DNA of 64,000 nucleotides from Arsenicibacter rosenii. Its GTDB lineage: Bacteria > Bacteroidota > Bacteroidia > Cytophagales > Spirosomataceae. Each line of letters starts with the position of its first letter. Position 1 is the first letter of the stretch. The notes below the pieces were generated by a model. It worked only from the letters and a program-made list of their open reading frames with translations. It was not told the origin of the DNA and ran no database searches. Both the position numbers and the translations under genes were made by a program. This document shows positions 23,899 through 33,107 of this stretch, piece by piece. The stretch covers positions 1 to 64,000 of the forward strand of contig NZ_MORL01000027.1 in the NCBI RefSeq assembly GCF_001870735.1. Reading direction: 5' to 3'.

Positions 23899-26800
23899 AC
23901 CGGTGCCGGTTGCCCATCGCGTGTCGGAATATCGATGATGACCCGTGTTCCTTTGCCCGGCTCGGTAATCCAGATGATTTTTCCGCGCAGCATGGCTACC
24001 CGTGCTTCAATATTGCCGATACCTAAACCGCGCTGGCAGAGATCATAATCGAAGCCGGTCCCGTCGTCCTGGTATTCGAGCAGTACGCTTGTATCCTGCC
24101 CCTTAATGAGCAGGTCAATCTGTGTTGGTGCGGCATGTTTCAGGGAGTTGTTCAGCAGCTCCTGGGTAATTCGGTAGAGCATCAACGCCGTCCGGTGGGG
24201 CAGGTTTTCGGGGGCCTGATTGAGGGTTAAATGCGCCTGTACCGCTTCTACGGCATTGACCCGTCCGAACAACTCTTCGACCGCGGCCACATAGCCATAC
24301 TGTTCCAGCGTCCGGGGGTCGAGTTTCCGGAGCAGGTTGCGCACATCGCTGATCGTATCATTGATCAATCCGAACATATTGGCCTTAATACCCAGCACAT
24401 CCGGCGATTGCTGCAGGTGCTGCACCAACTGCGATGCATACAGCTTCAGCGTCGCCAGCCGGGTGCCGATCTCGTCGTGCAGGTCGCGGGCAATGTCTTT
24501 TTTGACCTGTTCCTGGATATCATAGGCCAGTTGCAGGCGTTCGGCCTGTTTTTTACGCAGAGCATTAACCCGTCCGCGAAAAATGCTGTAAATCAGCGTA
24601 CCGATCACCACCAGCATGGTTACTATAAACGGTGCTCTTAACCAGAACGGTGGCCGCACATGAATATGCAGTTGCCGGACATGACCGCTCCAGTGCTTGT
24701 CTTTGTTGGCGGCGCGGACCATAAAGGTGTAATCACCGGGCGGGATGTTGGCATACCGGACATAGTTTTTGTTACCGGCCTGTACCCACCAGTCGTCATA
24801 GCCCGAGAGCTGGTACTGATACACATTCTGCCCGTTGCTGAAGTAGTCGATGGCAGCAAATTCCATCGAAAAGGTATTTTCGGCATAGGACAGTTCAATC
24901 GACGGCACTTCCCCTACGTAGCGGTCGGTCATGTACGGTTCCTCGTTGACCTTCAGGTCATAGATATGCACTTTGGGGTTGAACAGGCTGCTCCGGTAAT
25001 GAGTGGGCCGGAAGTAATTGAACCCGTTGACCCCGCCAAAGTAAAGTTTACCGTCGGTGGTTTTCAGGTACGCGTTCCCGTTGTATTCATAGCCCTGAAG
25101 ACCGTCGGTCAGCGTGAAGTTGGTAAAGGTCTCCGTGCCCGGATCAAACCGGGCGATGCCGCGGTTTGTGCTCATCCAGAGGCATTTGTGGTCGTCCATC
25201 AGAATGCCGTAGATGAAGGCATTGGCCAGTCCGCTGGATTCGGTAAAAAGCCTGATGCGTTTGGTCTGCTGGTTGTAGGCCCCGAGCCCGCGATCGGTGG
25301 CAATCCAGGTGGTGTGTCGCGTGGTATCGTTGAGCATGTTCAGCACGGTGAAGCCCTTTAAGCCGAGCCGCAGCAGTTTCCAGGGGCCGGCCTGCCCGGC
25401 CGGCGGAAGCTGGTAAACCAGGAAGCCGTTCAGGTAGGTGCCTGCCCATAATTGCCGGTTTCGCGGGTCCAGACAAATCGAAAAAATGTTTTTACCGGCC
25501 AGTACCGGCGCCCTCGACCAGCTGTTGTGGATCACATCCAGCAGATAAAGGCCATCTTCGGTGGCGGCCAGCAACGTGGCCGAGTCGAGACTACACAGGT
25601 TCCGGACGTAGTTTGCCGCCACCAGGCTGTTGTAGTTGTCGGGGAAATCGATACGGGTGAAGCTTTTGGCGGTTGTCGAGTACTTCAGTACCCCACCAAT
25701 GCTGCCAACCCAGATACGCCCCCAATCGTCGCGGAGGAGGCTTTTGACAGGGTTATAGGTAGGTAGGTTCTGACGCTGGGCGTTGAGTTTAAACCGGTCA
25801 ACAATCCGGTAGCTCATGGGATCGAACACATCAATTCCTCCCTCATTGGCAATCCAGATGCGCCGGGGCGTTTCTTCCAGAAAACTCCGGACGGTATAGT
25901 TGGTCAGCTGTTGTTCGGCAGGCACCATGTCGTTCTGACTCTGCCGGGTAAAGCCGCCAAACAAAAACGCATTCGGAATAACTTTAGCCAGCCCGTCAGG
26001 GTCAACGTTGGCCCAGACCACGTTATGGTCGTCGACAAAGACTTTGTTAATCTCAAAATCGGAGAGCCGCCGGCTATTGTTGGTAAATCGGGTAAACTGC
26101 CGGAAAATCTGTGCCCGTTTGTCGAAGAGCAGCAACCCGTCCGACTGCGTGCCCAGCCAGAGTCCGCCGCTATGGTCTTCGTCCATGCTGAAGACCGGGC
26201 TCATCGGCCGGTTTGCAAAGGCATGATAGGTCTCATACTGACACTGGTTATAATTGAGCCGGATCAGGCCATTAGAGGTGCCGAGCCAGGCGGTTTGCTG
26301 ATCTTTCTCCAGTAAAAACGAAAAAATGGCCTGTGGGTCACCAACCTGGTTGTCGGGCCGGTCGCTGAAATAAGTGTAGGTTTTCCGTTCGGCCAGATTA
26401 TACCGGAGCACCCCTTTGGGAGCGTGTAGCCAGATATCGCCGGAGGCCGTGCGGGTGGTGGAACTTTGCAGGTCATATTCCCGCGTGGGCCGTAGTGCGG
26501 GATTGAGTACTGTTTTCCGGAGGGTATGCCAGTCGATAGACACAAGGCCTTCGAGGTCGCTCAGATAAAGCACTTCCTTCTGATCACTGTAAAAAGGTAA
26601 CGTGCGGTTTGAGAGACTGGTGCCGTTGGGGGCAATAGCCTGAATACAGTCGAACCGGTTGCTCAGGCGGTCGTACCGGTTAAGTCCCTCTTCGGTTCCG
26701 ATCCAGAGGTTCCCGTCCGGTGATTCAACGATCCCGAAAATATTAACGCCCAGGATAGCACCATTACGGGTTTGGGTGCTCCGGCGTCCGTGATTTCTGG

Positions 26801-27071
26801 ACCCTTCGGTGGTTACCTGTTTCGGGAAACGGGCGTCGGGCCGGAACGTTTTGAAATGCTGGCCGTCGTAGCGGTTCAGTCCGTCCTGCGTACCCAGCCA
26901 GAGAAAACCGCGGCTGTCTTTGTAGATGTAGTAAACCGACCCTTGTGTCAGCCCTTCGGCAACCCCGATATGATCGATACGAAATGCCTGCGCACAGGTT
27001 AGCCGTGCCAATCCGGTTAACCAGAGTACCATCATAAGATAACGCAGGATATGATGTCGATGTACCGGCAT
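23862..27071 (-). CDS. Two-component propeller sensor histidine kinase
   Basis: 1069 aa from the ATG at 27071, chosen because it gives a compact signal peptide ending near LTCAQ; upstream in-frame ATGs (27131 and others) would add about 20 residues. The exported part has repeated propeller blades (GFLWLGTQDGLNRYDG, LWIGTEEGLNRYD and similar WxGT repeats, about 30-690), then a Y_Y_Y domain (YQYQLSGYDDWW...NIPPGDYTFMVRAANKD), one membrane helix (APFIVTMLVVIGTLIYSIF), a HisKA_3 dimerisation box (DLHDEIGTRLATLK, phospho-His in DLHDE) and a HATPase (LLNNSLKHA, DDGTGFD, GLGIGNIEARV). It senses a periplasmic ligand, often a glycan in Bacteroidota. There is no fused receiver and no adjacent response regulator. 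Confidence 0.93.
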   Translation of the reverse strand: MPVHRHHILRYLMMVLWLTGLARLTCAQAFRIDHIGVAEGLTQGSVYYIYKDSRGFLWLGTQDGLNRYDGQHFKTFRPDARFPKQVTTEGSRNHGRRSTQTRNGAILGVNIFGIVESPDGNLWIGTEEGLNRYDRLSNRFDCIQAIAPNGTSLSNRTLPFYSDQKEVLYLSDLEGLVSIDWHTLRKTVLNPALRPTREYDLQSSTTRTASGDIWLHAPKGVLRYNLAERKTYTYFSDRPDNQVGDPQAIFSFLLEKDQQTAWLGTSNGLIRLNYNQCQYETYHAFANRPMSPVFSMDEDHSGGLWLGTQSDGLLLFDKRAQIFRQFTRFTNNSRRLSDFEINKVFVDDHNVVWANVDPDGLAKVIPNAFLFGGFTRQSQNDMVPAEQQLTNYTVRSFLEETPRRIWIANEGGIDVFDPMSYRIVDRFKLNAQRQNLPTYNPVKSLLRDDWGRIWVGSIGGVLKYSTTAKSFTRIDFPDNYNSLVAANYVRNLCSLDSATLLAATEDGLYLLDVIHNSWSRAPVLAGKNIFSICLDPRNRQLWAGTYLNGFLVYQLPPAGQAGPWKLLRLGLKGFTVLNMLNDTTRHTTWIATDRGLGAYNQQTKRIRLFTESSGLANAFIYGILMDDHKCLWMSTNRGIARFDPGTETFTNFTLTDGLQGYEYNGNAYLKTTDGKLYFGGVNGFNYFRPTHYRSSLFNPKVHIYDLKVNEEPYMTDRYVGEVPSIELSYAENTFSMEFAAIDYFSNGQNVYQYQLSGYDDWWVQAGNKNYVRYANIPPGDYTFMVRAANKDKHWSGHVRQLHIHVRPPFWLRAPFIVTMLVVIGTLIYSIFRGRVNALRKKQAERLQLAYDIQEQVKKDIARDLHDEIGTRLATLKLYASQLVQHLQQSPDVLGIKANMFGLINDTISDVRNLLRKLDPRTLEQYGYVAAVEELFGRVNAVEAVQAHLTLNQAPENLPHRTALMLYRITQELLNNSLKHAAPTQIDLLIKGQDTSVLLEYQDDGTGFDYDLCQRGLGIGNIEARVAMLRGKIIWITEPGKGTRVIIDIPTRDGQPAPVQNSMTTSSLSG

Positions 27072-27232
27072 ACGGAGTAAAGCTAAGTTCGGTGACTCTT
27101 CTGTGACCTTCAGTGCCATGAAAAGTAACAAAAGTGCCAGAAAATGACAAACTTAGGTACAGATTTCGCTCCTGATCATAAATCTGGCTAATTTAGAGGG
27201 GAATTTATTTTTACCCTCAACTCGCTTCATCG

Positions 27233-29362
27233 ATGCGTACTTCAAAATTCATCGCTTATTCGTTGATGTTAACCACTTCTGCAACATTGGCCCAGCAGGG
27301 CCCGCTTACGTATCCGCAAGCGCGTAAAACCGACCAGACCGACGATTACCACGGCACCAAAATCGCAGACCCTTACCGCTGGATGGAAGACGACCGTTCG
27401 GCGGAGACTGCTGAATGGGTGAAGGCAGAGAACAAGGTTACCTTCGCCTATCTCGACCAGATTCCGTACCGCAGGCAGCTACAGGAGCGCCTGGAAAAGG
27501 TCTACAATTACCCTAAGTATTCGGCACCGTCGCGGAAGGGCGAGTGGTATTACTTCTACAAGAACGACGGCCTGCAAAATCAGTCGGTGCTCTACCGGCA
27601 GAAAGGCCTCGACGGCACACCGGAAGTCGTTATTGACCCGAATAAACTCTCTACCGACGGCACAACCCGCCTGACAACATTCGCTTTGTCGAAAAACGGT
27701 AAATACGCGGTGGTCGGAACGTCACAAGGTGGTTCTGACTGGAACGAATACCGGGTGATGGACATGACCACCAAACAGTACCTGAGCGATAAAATCGAAT
27801 GGGTGAAGGTATCGGGGGCATCATGGCAGGGCGATGGCTTCTACTACAGCCGTTATCCGAAGCCGGAAGGCAGCGCACTGGCTGCTAAGAACGAAAACCA
27901 CCAGGTGTTTTATCACAAGCTCAATACACCGCAGTCGGCCGACCGGCTGGTGTACGAAGATAAAGGCAATCCGCAGCGGTTTCATACCCTCGGTACGACC
28001 GAAGACGAGCGGTTTGCTATCCTGAACGTGAGTGACCGCGGAAAAGGGAAAGACGGCAACGCCCTGTTTTACATCGACGCAACTAAACCGGCTCAGTCCT
28101 TTATACCGATTGTGGCCGACATCACCGATTTTAGTTACGGGATACTGGATAATGTCGGCGGTGATTTCCTGATCGAAACCAATGCCGATGCCCCCAACAG
28201 CAAGGTGATGAAATACAGTCCGGCCACGAAGAAATGGACGGTGATTCTGCCGGAGAAGCCGGAACCGCTGACAAGCTCCGGAACGGCCGGTGGCAAACTG
28301 TTTGTGCAGTATTCGAAAGACGTTACGTCGCGGGTATATGTGTATGACCTGAACGGGAAGCTTGAAAACGAAATTCAGTTGCCGGGTATCGGAACCGCCA
28401 GTGGCTTCGGCGGCGAGAAAGACGATAGGTTTGTGTTCTACACGTTTACGTCCTTTACGTTCCCGCCAACGATTTACCGCTACGATATCGCCACGAAGAA
28501 AAGTACGGTGTTCCGTGAGCCGGAGGTTGATTTCCGCCCGACAGACTACGAAACAAAGCAGGTATTTTATACCAGCAAGGACGGTACTAAAGTCCCGATG
28601 TTTATTACCTACCGCAAGGGCGTTAAGCTGGACGGTACCAACCCGACCCTGTTGTATGGCTACGGCGGGTTTAACATCAGCCTGCCGCCATCCTTCAACT
28701 CACTGCTGATCCCGTTCCTGGAACAGGGGGGCGTATATGCCCAGGCCAACCTGCGCGGTGGTGGTGAGTACGGCGAAAAATGGCATGAGCAGGGCATGAA
28801 GCTTAAAAAGCAAAACGTATTCGACGACTTTATTGCCGCCGGTGAGTACCTGATTGCTCAGAAATACACCAGTCCGGCCAAACTGGCGATCCGTGGTGGT
28901 TCTAACGGCGGTCTGCTGGTGGGCGCTGTCATGAATCAGCGGCCTGACCTGTTCCGCGTAGCCATTCCGCAGGTGGGCGTTATGGATATGCTGCGTTTCC
29001 ACAAGTTTACCATCGGCTGGAACTGGATTGCCGATTATGGCAGCAGCGATAATCCGGAAGAGTTTAAGGTGCTGGCGGGCTATTCGCCGATTCATAACAT
29101 CCGCGAAGGGGTAAACTATCCGGCGACGCTGATTACCACCGCCGACCATGACGACCGGGTTGTACCGGCCCACTCGTTTAAGTATGCGGCGACGTTGCAG
29201 GAGAAATACAAGGGCAATAACCCGATGCTGATCCGGATCGACGTAAACTCAGGCCACGGGGCCAGCAATACGAAGAAGAACATTGAAACCATGGCTGATA
29301 TTTACGCTTTTACGCTCTGGAACATGGGGGTAAAGAGCCTGCGCGAAATCGCGGCTAAGTAA
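27233..29362 (+). CDS. Prolyl oligopeptidase family serine peptidase (S9A)
   Basis: 709 aa, the standard POP length. A signal peptide (SLMLTTSATLAQQ) sends it to the periplasm. The N-terminal seven-bladed propeller carries YRWMEDDRS (about 46-54); the C-terminal alpha/beta-hydrolase holds the nucleophile S557 in GGSNGG, the acid near D641 in DHDDRVVP and H675 in SGHGAS. It cleaves short peptides after proline. The conserved GGFNISLPPSFN and NLRGGGEYGEKWH segments confirm family S9A. It is monocistronic, ending at a strong bidirectional terminator. Confidence 0.96.
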   Translation: MRTSKFIAYSLMLTTSATLAQQGPLTYPQARKTDQTDDYHGTKIADPYRWMEDDRSAETAEWVKAENKVTFAYLDQIPYRRQLQERLEKVYNYPKYSAPSRKGEWYYFYKNDGLQNQSVLYRQKGLDGTPEVVIDPNKLSTDGTTRLTTFALSKNGKYAVVGTSQGGSDWNEYRVMDMTTKQYLSDKIEWVKVSGASWQGDGFYYSRYPKPEGSALAAKNENHQVFYHKLNTPQSADRLVYEDKGNPQRFHTLGTTEDERFAILNVSDRGKGKDGNALFYIDATKPAQSFIPIVADITDFSYGILDNVGGDFLIETNADAPNSKVMKYSPATKKWTVILPEKPEPLTSSGTAGGKLFVQYSKDVTSRVYVYDLNGKLENEIQLPGIGTASGFGGEKDDRFVFYTFTSFTFPPTIYRYDIATKKSTVFREPEVDFRPTDYETKQVFYTSKDGTKVPMFITYRKGVKLDGTNPTLLYGYGGFNISLPPSFNSLLIPFLEQGGVYAQANLRGGGEYGEKWHEQGMKLKKQNVFDDFIAAGEYLIAQKYTSPAKLAIRGGSNGGLLVGAVMNQRPDLFRVAIPQVGVMDMLRFHKFTIGWNWIADYGSSDNPEEFKVLAGYSPIHNIREGVNYPATLITTADHDDRVVPAHSFKYAATLQEKYKGNNPMLIRIDVNSGHGASNTKKNIETMADIYAFTLWNMGVKSLREIAAK

Positions 29363-29376
29363 TTAACACAGGTGTT

Positions 29377-29420
29377 TAAGCGAAAGGGCCGCCGGATGAT
29401 TCCGACGGCCCTTTCGCTTA
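29377..29420. terminator. Bidirectional terminator between prolyl oligopeptidase and OMP gene
   Basis: taagcgaaagggccg and cggccctttcgctta pair exactly at the two ends, with an inner GGA/TCC continuation. It sits 15 nt after the peptidase stop and 25 nt beyond the end of the convergent beta-barrel gene, so it can serve both. Confidence 0.85.
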
Positions 29421-29444
29421 AGATTTATGTAGCGTTATCTGTTA

Positions 29445-29972
29445 TCAGAATTTAAAGGCTACCCCAACTTTCAGAGTTGATACACCGTAACCTAATTCAG
29501 CAAAACCACCAAGGTTTGGTTTGAAATAATAACGGCCACCCACATGTACCCCTAAGAAAGCGCGTCCGCCGTAAGCGTTATCGTACACACCGGTATAACC
29601 TGAGTTATCGCTATATTTTGAAATGTAGTAGCCAAGGCTAACACCACCGTACACGTCAAGCTTATCATTGTTTAGATTTAACAATTCATTCGCGTGATAT
29701 GAGCCACGAACACCAATAGGAATAAATGTATAACGCCATTTGTAACCTACATAGCCATAGCTCCATGAGTAATAGTCGATCTGCGGGCCTACACTGATAT
29801 TATCTGTAACACCAAATTCTAAAGAAGCCCCGATTGGAACACCGCCGCCATAGTATGACCCTAAACCAAGGCCAAGGTTCAGCAATTTATCGCCTTTTTG
29901 GTACTGTGCAAACGCCTGCTGGCTTGCTGCCAGGGCAAATATGAAAAGAACAGTCGCGAGAATTTTTTTCAT
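29445..29972 (-). CDS. Small outer-membrane beta-barrel protein
   Basis: 175 aa from the ATG at 29972 (MKKILATVLFIFALAASQQAFAQ is a textbook signal peptide; the ATG at 29999 adds nine residues). The mature part alternates polar and aromatic/hydrophobic residues (LGLGLGSYYGGG, SVGPQIDYYSWSYGYVGY, GGRAFLGVHVGGRYYF) and ends VSTLKVGVAFKF, the C-terminal aromatic typical of barrel proteins. It belongs to the OmpX/OMP_b-brl-like group; about eight strands fit the length. Specific function unknown. Confidence 0.85.
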   Translation of the reverse strand: MKKILATVLFIFALAASQQAFAQYQKGDKLLNLGLGLGSYYGGGVPIGASLEFGVTDNISVGPQIDYYSWSYGYVGYKWRYTFIPIGVRGSYHANELLNLNNDKLDVYGGVSLGYYISKYSDNSGYTGVYDNAYGGRAFLGVHVGGRYYFKPNLGGFAELGYGVSTLKVGVAFKF

Positions 29973-30461
29973 GTTAATCAGAGTTTTGAGTGAAAACACA
30001 GTGCAAAGAAAAGGACATCAAAAGCAACGGAACAACTATTGGTAACGATGACTTATTATTCGGTCGAAATCAGTTAACAAAATGTGATTTTGGGCTAATA
30101 AGTGGCTAATTCATGCGTTCCCAGCGTCACTATATGTGTGTTTTGATGCGTATAAGTATCCTTTTGCAAGTGACTTCCAAACTAGCGGTACTCTGAAAAA
30201 GTTTGAATGATCTGTATCAGCGGGCCATATGAGTGTTTCAGGACAAAAGTAATAGCCGGATAATGATCAATTAGATGTAACAGGAAAAGTCCCTGATTAC
30301 CAGATAATAAGTTTTTTCTTTATAAGCGTCAGGCGGGTTAAGGCGTTTGTGGTTTCATTCACAGATGTTTACCGGTTCAGAAAAATGTTTACCAGAAGTT
30401 GCATCGTGATGGATAAAACTGTTGCTTTGAACAGTAAACAATTAAAACCATCATTCATTCT
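29973..30461. other. 489-bp divergent intergenic region
   Basis: This AT-rich gap separates the divergent beta-barrel and TM2-protein genes and must hold both promoters. I see short AT-rich runs (for example near 30310-30325) but no exact TAnnTTTG pair with a matching TTTG, no strong hairpin, and no ORF with coding character. Confidence 0.4.
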
Positions 30462-30908
30462 ATGAAAAAACTATTCCTTACGTTTTTTGCTGCCGTAACG
30501 TTTATCCTCTCAAATAATGCCATGGCTGCCGAAACGGCTGACATGTATATGGTTGACGATCAGCAGGTCGAACAACTGATTGCTCAGAGCGAAGACATGA
30601 GCATGATGGTTGCCCAGGCCGACCTGATGCAGACGACTGAGGCTGCTACGTCCCTGGCTCAGCCTGCTAAGGTTAAAGCATCAGACCAGAAATTCGTACC
30701 GGCTCTGTTGCTGAACCTGTTCCTGGGTGGCTTTGGTATTCACCGTCTGTACCTGGGTACTAAGCCATTAACATGGATTGGTTATATCCTGACGTGCGGT
30801 GGTATCTTCGGTATCGTTCCGCTGGTTGACCTTATTGTGATTATCATCAACAACGAGAACCTGTCTCAGTTTGTTGATAACCCTAAGTTCTTCATGTGGG
30901 CTAAATAA
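30462..30908 (+). CDS. Exported TM2-domain protein
   Basis: 148 aa. A signal peptide (MKKLFLTFFAAVTFILSNNAMA) leads to a polar, Met/Gln-rich linker (about 25-75) and a C-terminal TM2 domain: FVPALLLNLFLGGFGIHRLY, then a turn, then WIGYILTCGGIFGIVPLVDL, then IVIIINN. The GGFGIHRLYLG motif is diagnostic of TM2 proteins, whose biochemical role is unknown. It converges on the YidD-like operon, whose last two products also carry PGxGxxYxG membrane hairpins related in pattern to TM2, so a shared envelope function is possible but unproven. Confidence 0.88.
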   Translation: MKKLFLTFFAAVTFILSNNAMAAETADMYMVDDQQVEQLIAQSEDMSMMVAQADLMQTTEAATSLAQPAKVKASDQKFVPALLLNLFLGGFGIHRLYLGTKPLTWIGYILTCGGIFGIVPLVDLIVIIINNENLSQFVDNPKFFMWAK

Positions 30909-30934
30909 GCGCACTGACTTATACTGAATGGATT

Positions 30935-30967
30935 AGTGGTGGCACAAGGAGTGCCACCACTTTTTTT
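30935..30967 (+). terminator. Terminator after the TM2 gene
   Basis: agtggtggcac (30935-30945) pairs with gtgccaccact (30951-30961) over 11 bp and is followed by seven T. It also lies just beyond the end of the convergent operon. Confidence 0.92.
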
Positions 30968-31811
30968 ATTCCTTTTGTTGGCCCGCCAGCTGTAACGTCT
31001 GCGCCTTTAGTTTTTCGTTAAAAGCGTTAACTTTCTTTGCATTATACTGATTAACCAGTACTTCAGCGCGGCGAACCCCACCGGCGTGGAATGACCCGAA
31101 TAAAGCCGCCCCCACGCCCCATGCCGACAGGTAATAATGGTGCATGAAACTAACGACACCAAAATAAAGGCCTGCCGACTGCACGAGAATGCTCAGCAGA
31201 GCCTCGCCTGGCCGACCGGCGTAAAATTGCCCGCCACCCGGAATAAACGTCGATAACCACTGGGCTTTCTTTACACTTTTCAGCTTAGGCAACTGGTTAT
31301 AGACCGTAATCAGTGTTGTATCCTGACCGGCTCCGTGCGCCAGTTGTTTAAAATACGCCGCCGCTTCCGGCCAGCGCTGTAATTCGTTCAGTGACAGAAT
31401 CCGTACGGCCTGTGTAACCGGTGAAAGAGACAGATCGGGATGCAGGTAAGCGATGCGGTCGGTTAGCGAAATGGCGTTTTCGAACTGACCGGCCAGATAG
31501 GCGCACAGGATTTGTTCCTGCCGGAGCTGAAACAACAGGCTGTCGGTACTTGTCTGCTGAATCTGCGTGTTCAGAAAGTCGATGGCCTGCGTATAGCGGC
31601 CCCGTAGTTTGAGGCTCTGCGTTTTACCCGACGCTGCCGCAAAACGGAGCGCCGGACTTGTTTCGGTGAAAAGAACCCGTTCGTAGGCCACACCGGCCTC
31701 CAGATACTGACCGGCAGTCAGGAGCGAATCCGCTTTCTGTAAAAACGATTGTGCCTTAATTGAGCAAGTTCCGGATAGGAATATGCATATCAAACAAAAT
31801 CTTGTTATCAT
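30966..31811 (-). CDS. Exported helical-repeat protein with PGGGQFYAG membrane hairpin
   Basis: 281 aa from the ATG at 31811, which starts a signal peptide (MITRFCLICIFLSGTCSIKAQ); a longer reading from 31919 lacks one. The start lies 56 bp inside the upstream gene. After the signal come TPR-like helices (FLQKADSLLTAGQYLEAGVAYERVL as helix pair, repeated to about 190), then STFIPGGGQFYAGRPGEAL and two hydrophobic segments, and a polar coiled tail (NQYNAKKVNAFNEKLKAQ). The PGGGQFYAG hairpin recalls DUF5683/TM2-type proteins. It is last in the LolA-like/YidD-like operon and resembles the preceding gene in layout. Function unknown. Confidence 0.82.
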   Translation of the reverse strand: MITRFCLICIFLSGTCSIKAQSFLQKADSLLTAGQYLEAGVAYERVLFTETSPALRFAAASGKTQSLKLRGRYTQAIDFLNTQIQQTSTDSLLFQLRQEQILCAYLAGQFENAISLTDRIAYLHPDLSLSPVTQAVRILSLNELQRWPEAAAYFKQLAHGAGQDTTLITVYNQLPKLKSVKKAQWLSTFIPGGGQFYAGRPGEALLSILVQSAGLYFGVVSFMHHYYLSAWGVGAALFGSFHAGGVRRAEVLVNQYNAKKVNAFNEKLKAQTLQLAGQQKE

Positions 31812-32637
31812 ACACCCGATTGAATTCACTGCGTTTGATGTTAACCGATAAGACACTGCCCCAGATATTGCCGACGTAAAAGACCGTAAACAAGGACCCG
31901 AAACCAATAAAGCGGGCACTCAGTGGTCCGTCTTTCCGGAGCCCTTCGTAAGTGAGGAGGCCCAGCGTCAGCACGGGCAGAAACGAAGCAATACCCTGTT
32001 TGGTTTTTCCGGCGTATACCTTGCCTAAACCCGGCACAAGGGCACTGTATAGCCCGGCCACCACCGGCGACCGGCGCCTGGCCGATTGCAGCTGTTTCCG
32101 GTAGTCGTCCATGCGTTTTTCTTCGTTGGCCATCGCATAGGAGCCGTAGCTGAATGCCTGCCGTTGCCGGTCATACTGTTCATATTGCCGCTGTAGCAGC
32201 GCAATGCCCCCGAGCTGCAAGGCCTTCAGCTCATGCAGGGACGAGTCGGTTGCCGGTGCTTTCTGTAATATGTCAGCGGCTTGCTGCCGTTGCCCCTGAA
32301 AGGCCAGACAATAGGCCCCGAAGTATTGCGACTTAAGGTAAAAAGCAGAGGTGGGCGATACCTGCAGCAACTGCCGGCTAGCCTCGTCGAGGGATTTGGT
32401 ACTGTAGGCAATCCAGCCACGGAAAAACAGCAGGGAGTCGAGTTGAGCCGGTGTCAGGCCGTCAGGTTTAATGTTTCCGAGCACGTAGGCCGCTTCGTCA
32501 AAGGCGTCTTTATCTGACAAATACTGGGCGAAACGCCATTCCTGCGTAAAGTCAGGACGGGTTTGGGCCCATATCGATGAACCGGCTATGCTCAGCATAC
32601 ACAGCAATACAAAGCGGAGGCGAACAGGCAGTGACAT
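31756..32637 (-). CDS. Exported helical-repeat protein with PGLGKVYAG membrane hairpin
   Basis: 293 aa. Signal peptide (LRFVLLCMLSIAGSSIWAQ), TPR-like helical region (about 25-190, for example KDAFDEAAYVLGNIKPDGLT), then the segment LYSALVPGLGKVYAGKTKQG followed by hydrophobic FLPVLTLGLLTYEGL and FIGFGSLFTVFYVGNIWGS. The PGxGxxYxG turn between hydrophobic helices recurs in the downstream gene, suggesting two diverged copies. It starts with a TAATG overlap of one base with the YidD-like stop, so translation is probably coupled. Function unknown; a partner of the YidD-like protein in the envelope is inference. Confidence 0.82.
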   Translation of the reverse strand: MSLPVRLRFVLLCMLSIAGSSIWAQTRPDFTQEWRFAQYLSDKDAFDEAAYVLGNIKPDGLTPAQLDSLLFFRGWIAYSTKSLDEASRQLLQVSPTSAFYLKSQYFGAYCLAFQGQRQQAADILQKAPATDSSLHELKALQLGGIALLQRQYEQYDRQRQAFSYGSYAMANEEKRMDDYRKQLQSARRRSPVVAGLYSALVPGLGKVYAGKTKQGIASFLPVLTLGLLTYEGLRKDGPLSARFIGFGSLFTVFYVGNIWGSVLSVNIKRSEFNRVYDNKILFDMHIPIRNLLN

Positions 32638-33107
32638 TAGCGGTAGCGGCTGAGAGAATCAATGATCATGCCCGTATCGGGATCGAGATCAATCGCGTGA
32701 ATGTCCAGCAACCCGATGCGGTTGCAGCGCATAATGCGGTCGGCGCTCAGGAAAACACCTTTCAGCACACCGTACTGCTCAATGGCCTGTTTGCTGAAAT
32801 TAGAACAGGAAAGCTGATACGGGCACGAGCGGGCCAGCTGCTGCGACATCAGGCGCTGATAGCCCAGCATAGCCCCTTTCAGCGCCAGCGATACCGGATT
32901 GTATTTTGCCACCCAGCTACGTTGCCGGAACTGTACGGCATTGGTGTTGTTGCCGGGCAGCCTGTACTGCGCAAACTCCTGACCGGTCCGGAAATTACGG
33001 CCCGCAATCAGGTCCAGGTCCTGCTGGCGGCGGCTTTGTGCCATGGTGCCGGTAACGATCAGCAGCGCCGCCAGAAAGCCTGGCAGAAACTTAGTGAACT
33101 TTGGCAT
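32637..33107 (-). CDS. Exported YidD-like protein
   Basis: 156 aa. Unlike ordinary YidD (about 70-90 aa, cytoplasmic side, helps YidC insertase), this one begins with a signal peptide (FLPGFLAALLIVTGTMAQ) and a polar stretch, so the YidD domain should lie in the periplasm or outer membrane. The domain covers about residues 68-140: YNPVSLALKGAMLGYQRLMS, then C95-PYQLS-C101-SNFSKQAI, GVLKGVF and RIMRC128NR, matching the YidD pattern CxxxPxCSxYxxxAI...GxxxGxxxxxxRxxRC with Leu-Ser in place of Pro-Thr. It overlaps the LolA-like gene by 17 bp and the next gene by 1 bp. Confidence 0.85.
   Translation of the reverse strand: MPKFTKFLPGFLAALLIVTGTMAQSRRQQDLDLIAGRNFRTGQEFAQYRLPGNNTNAVQFRQRSWVAKYNPVSLALKGAMLGYQRLMSQQLARSCPYQLSCSNFSKQAIEQYGVLKGVFLSADRIMRCNRIGLLDIHAIDLDPDTGMIIDSLSRYR

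Noticed and set aside
31812-31919. Extension of the last operon gene to 31919
   Set aside because: The added residues come from inside the upstream gene and lack a signal sequence; the ATG at 31811 starts one.
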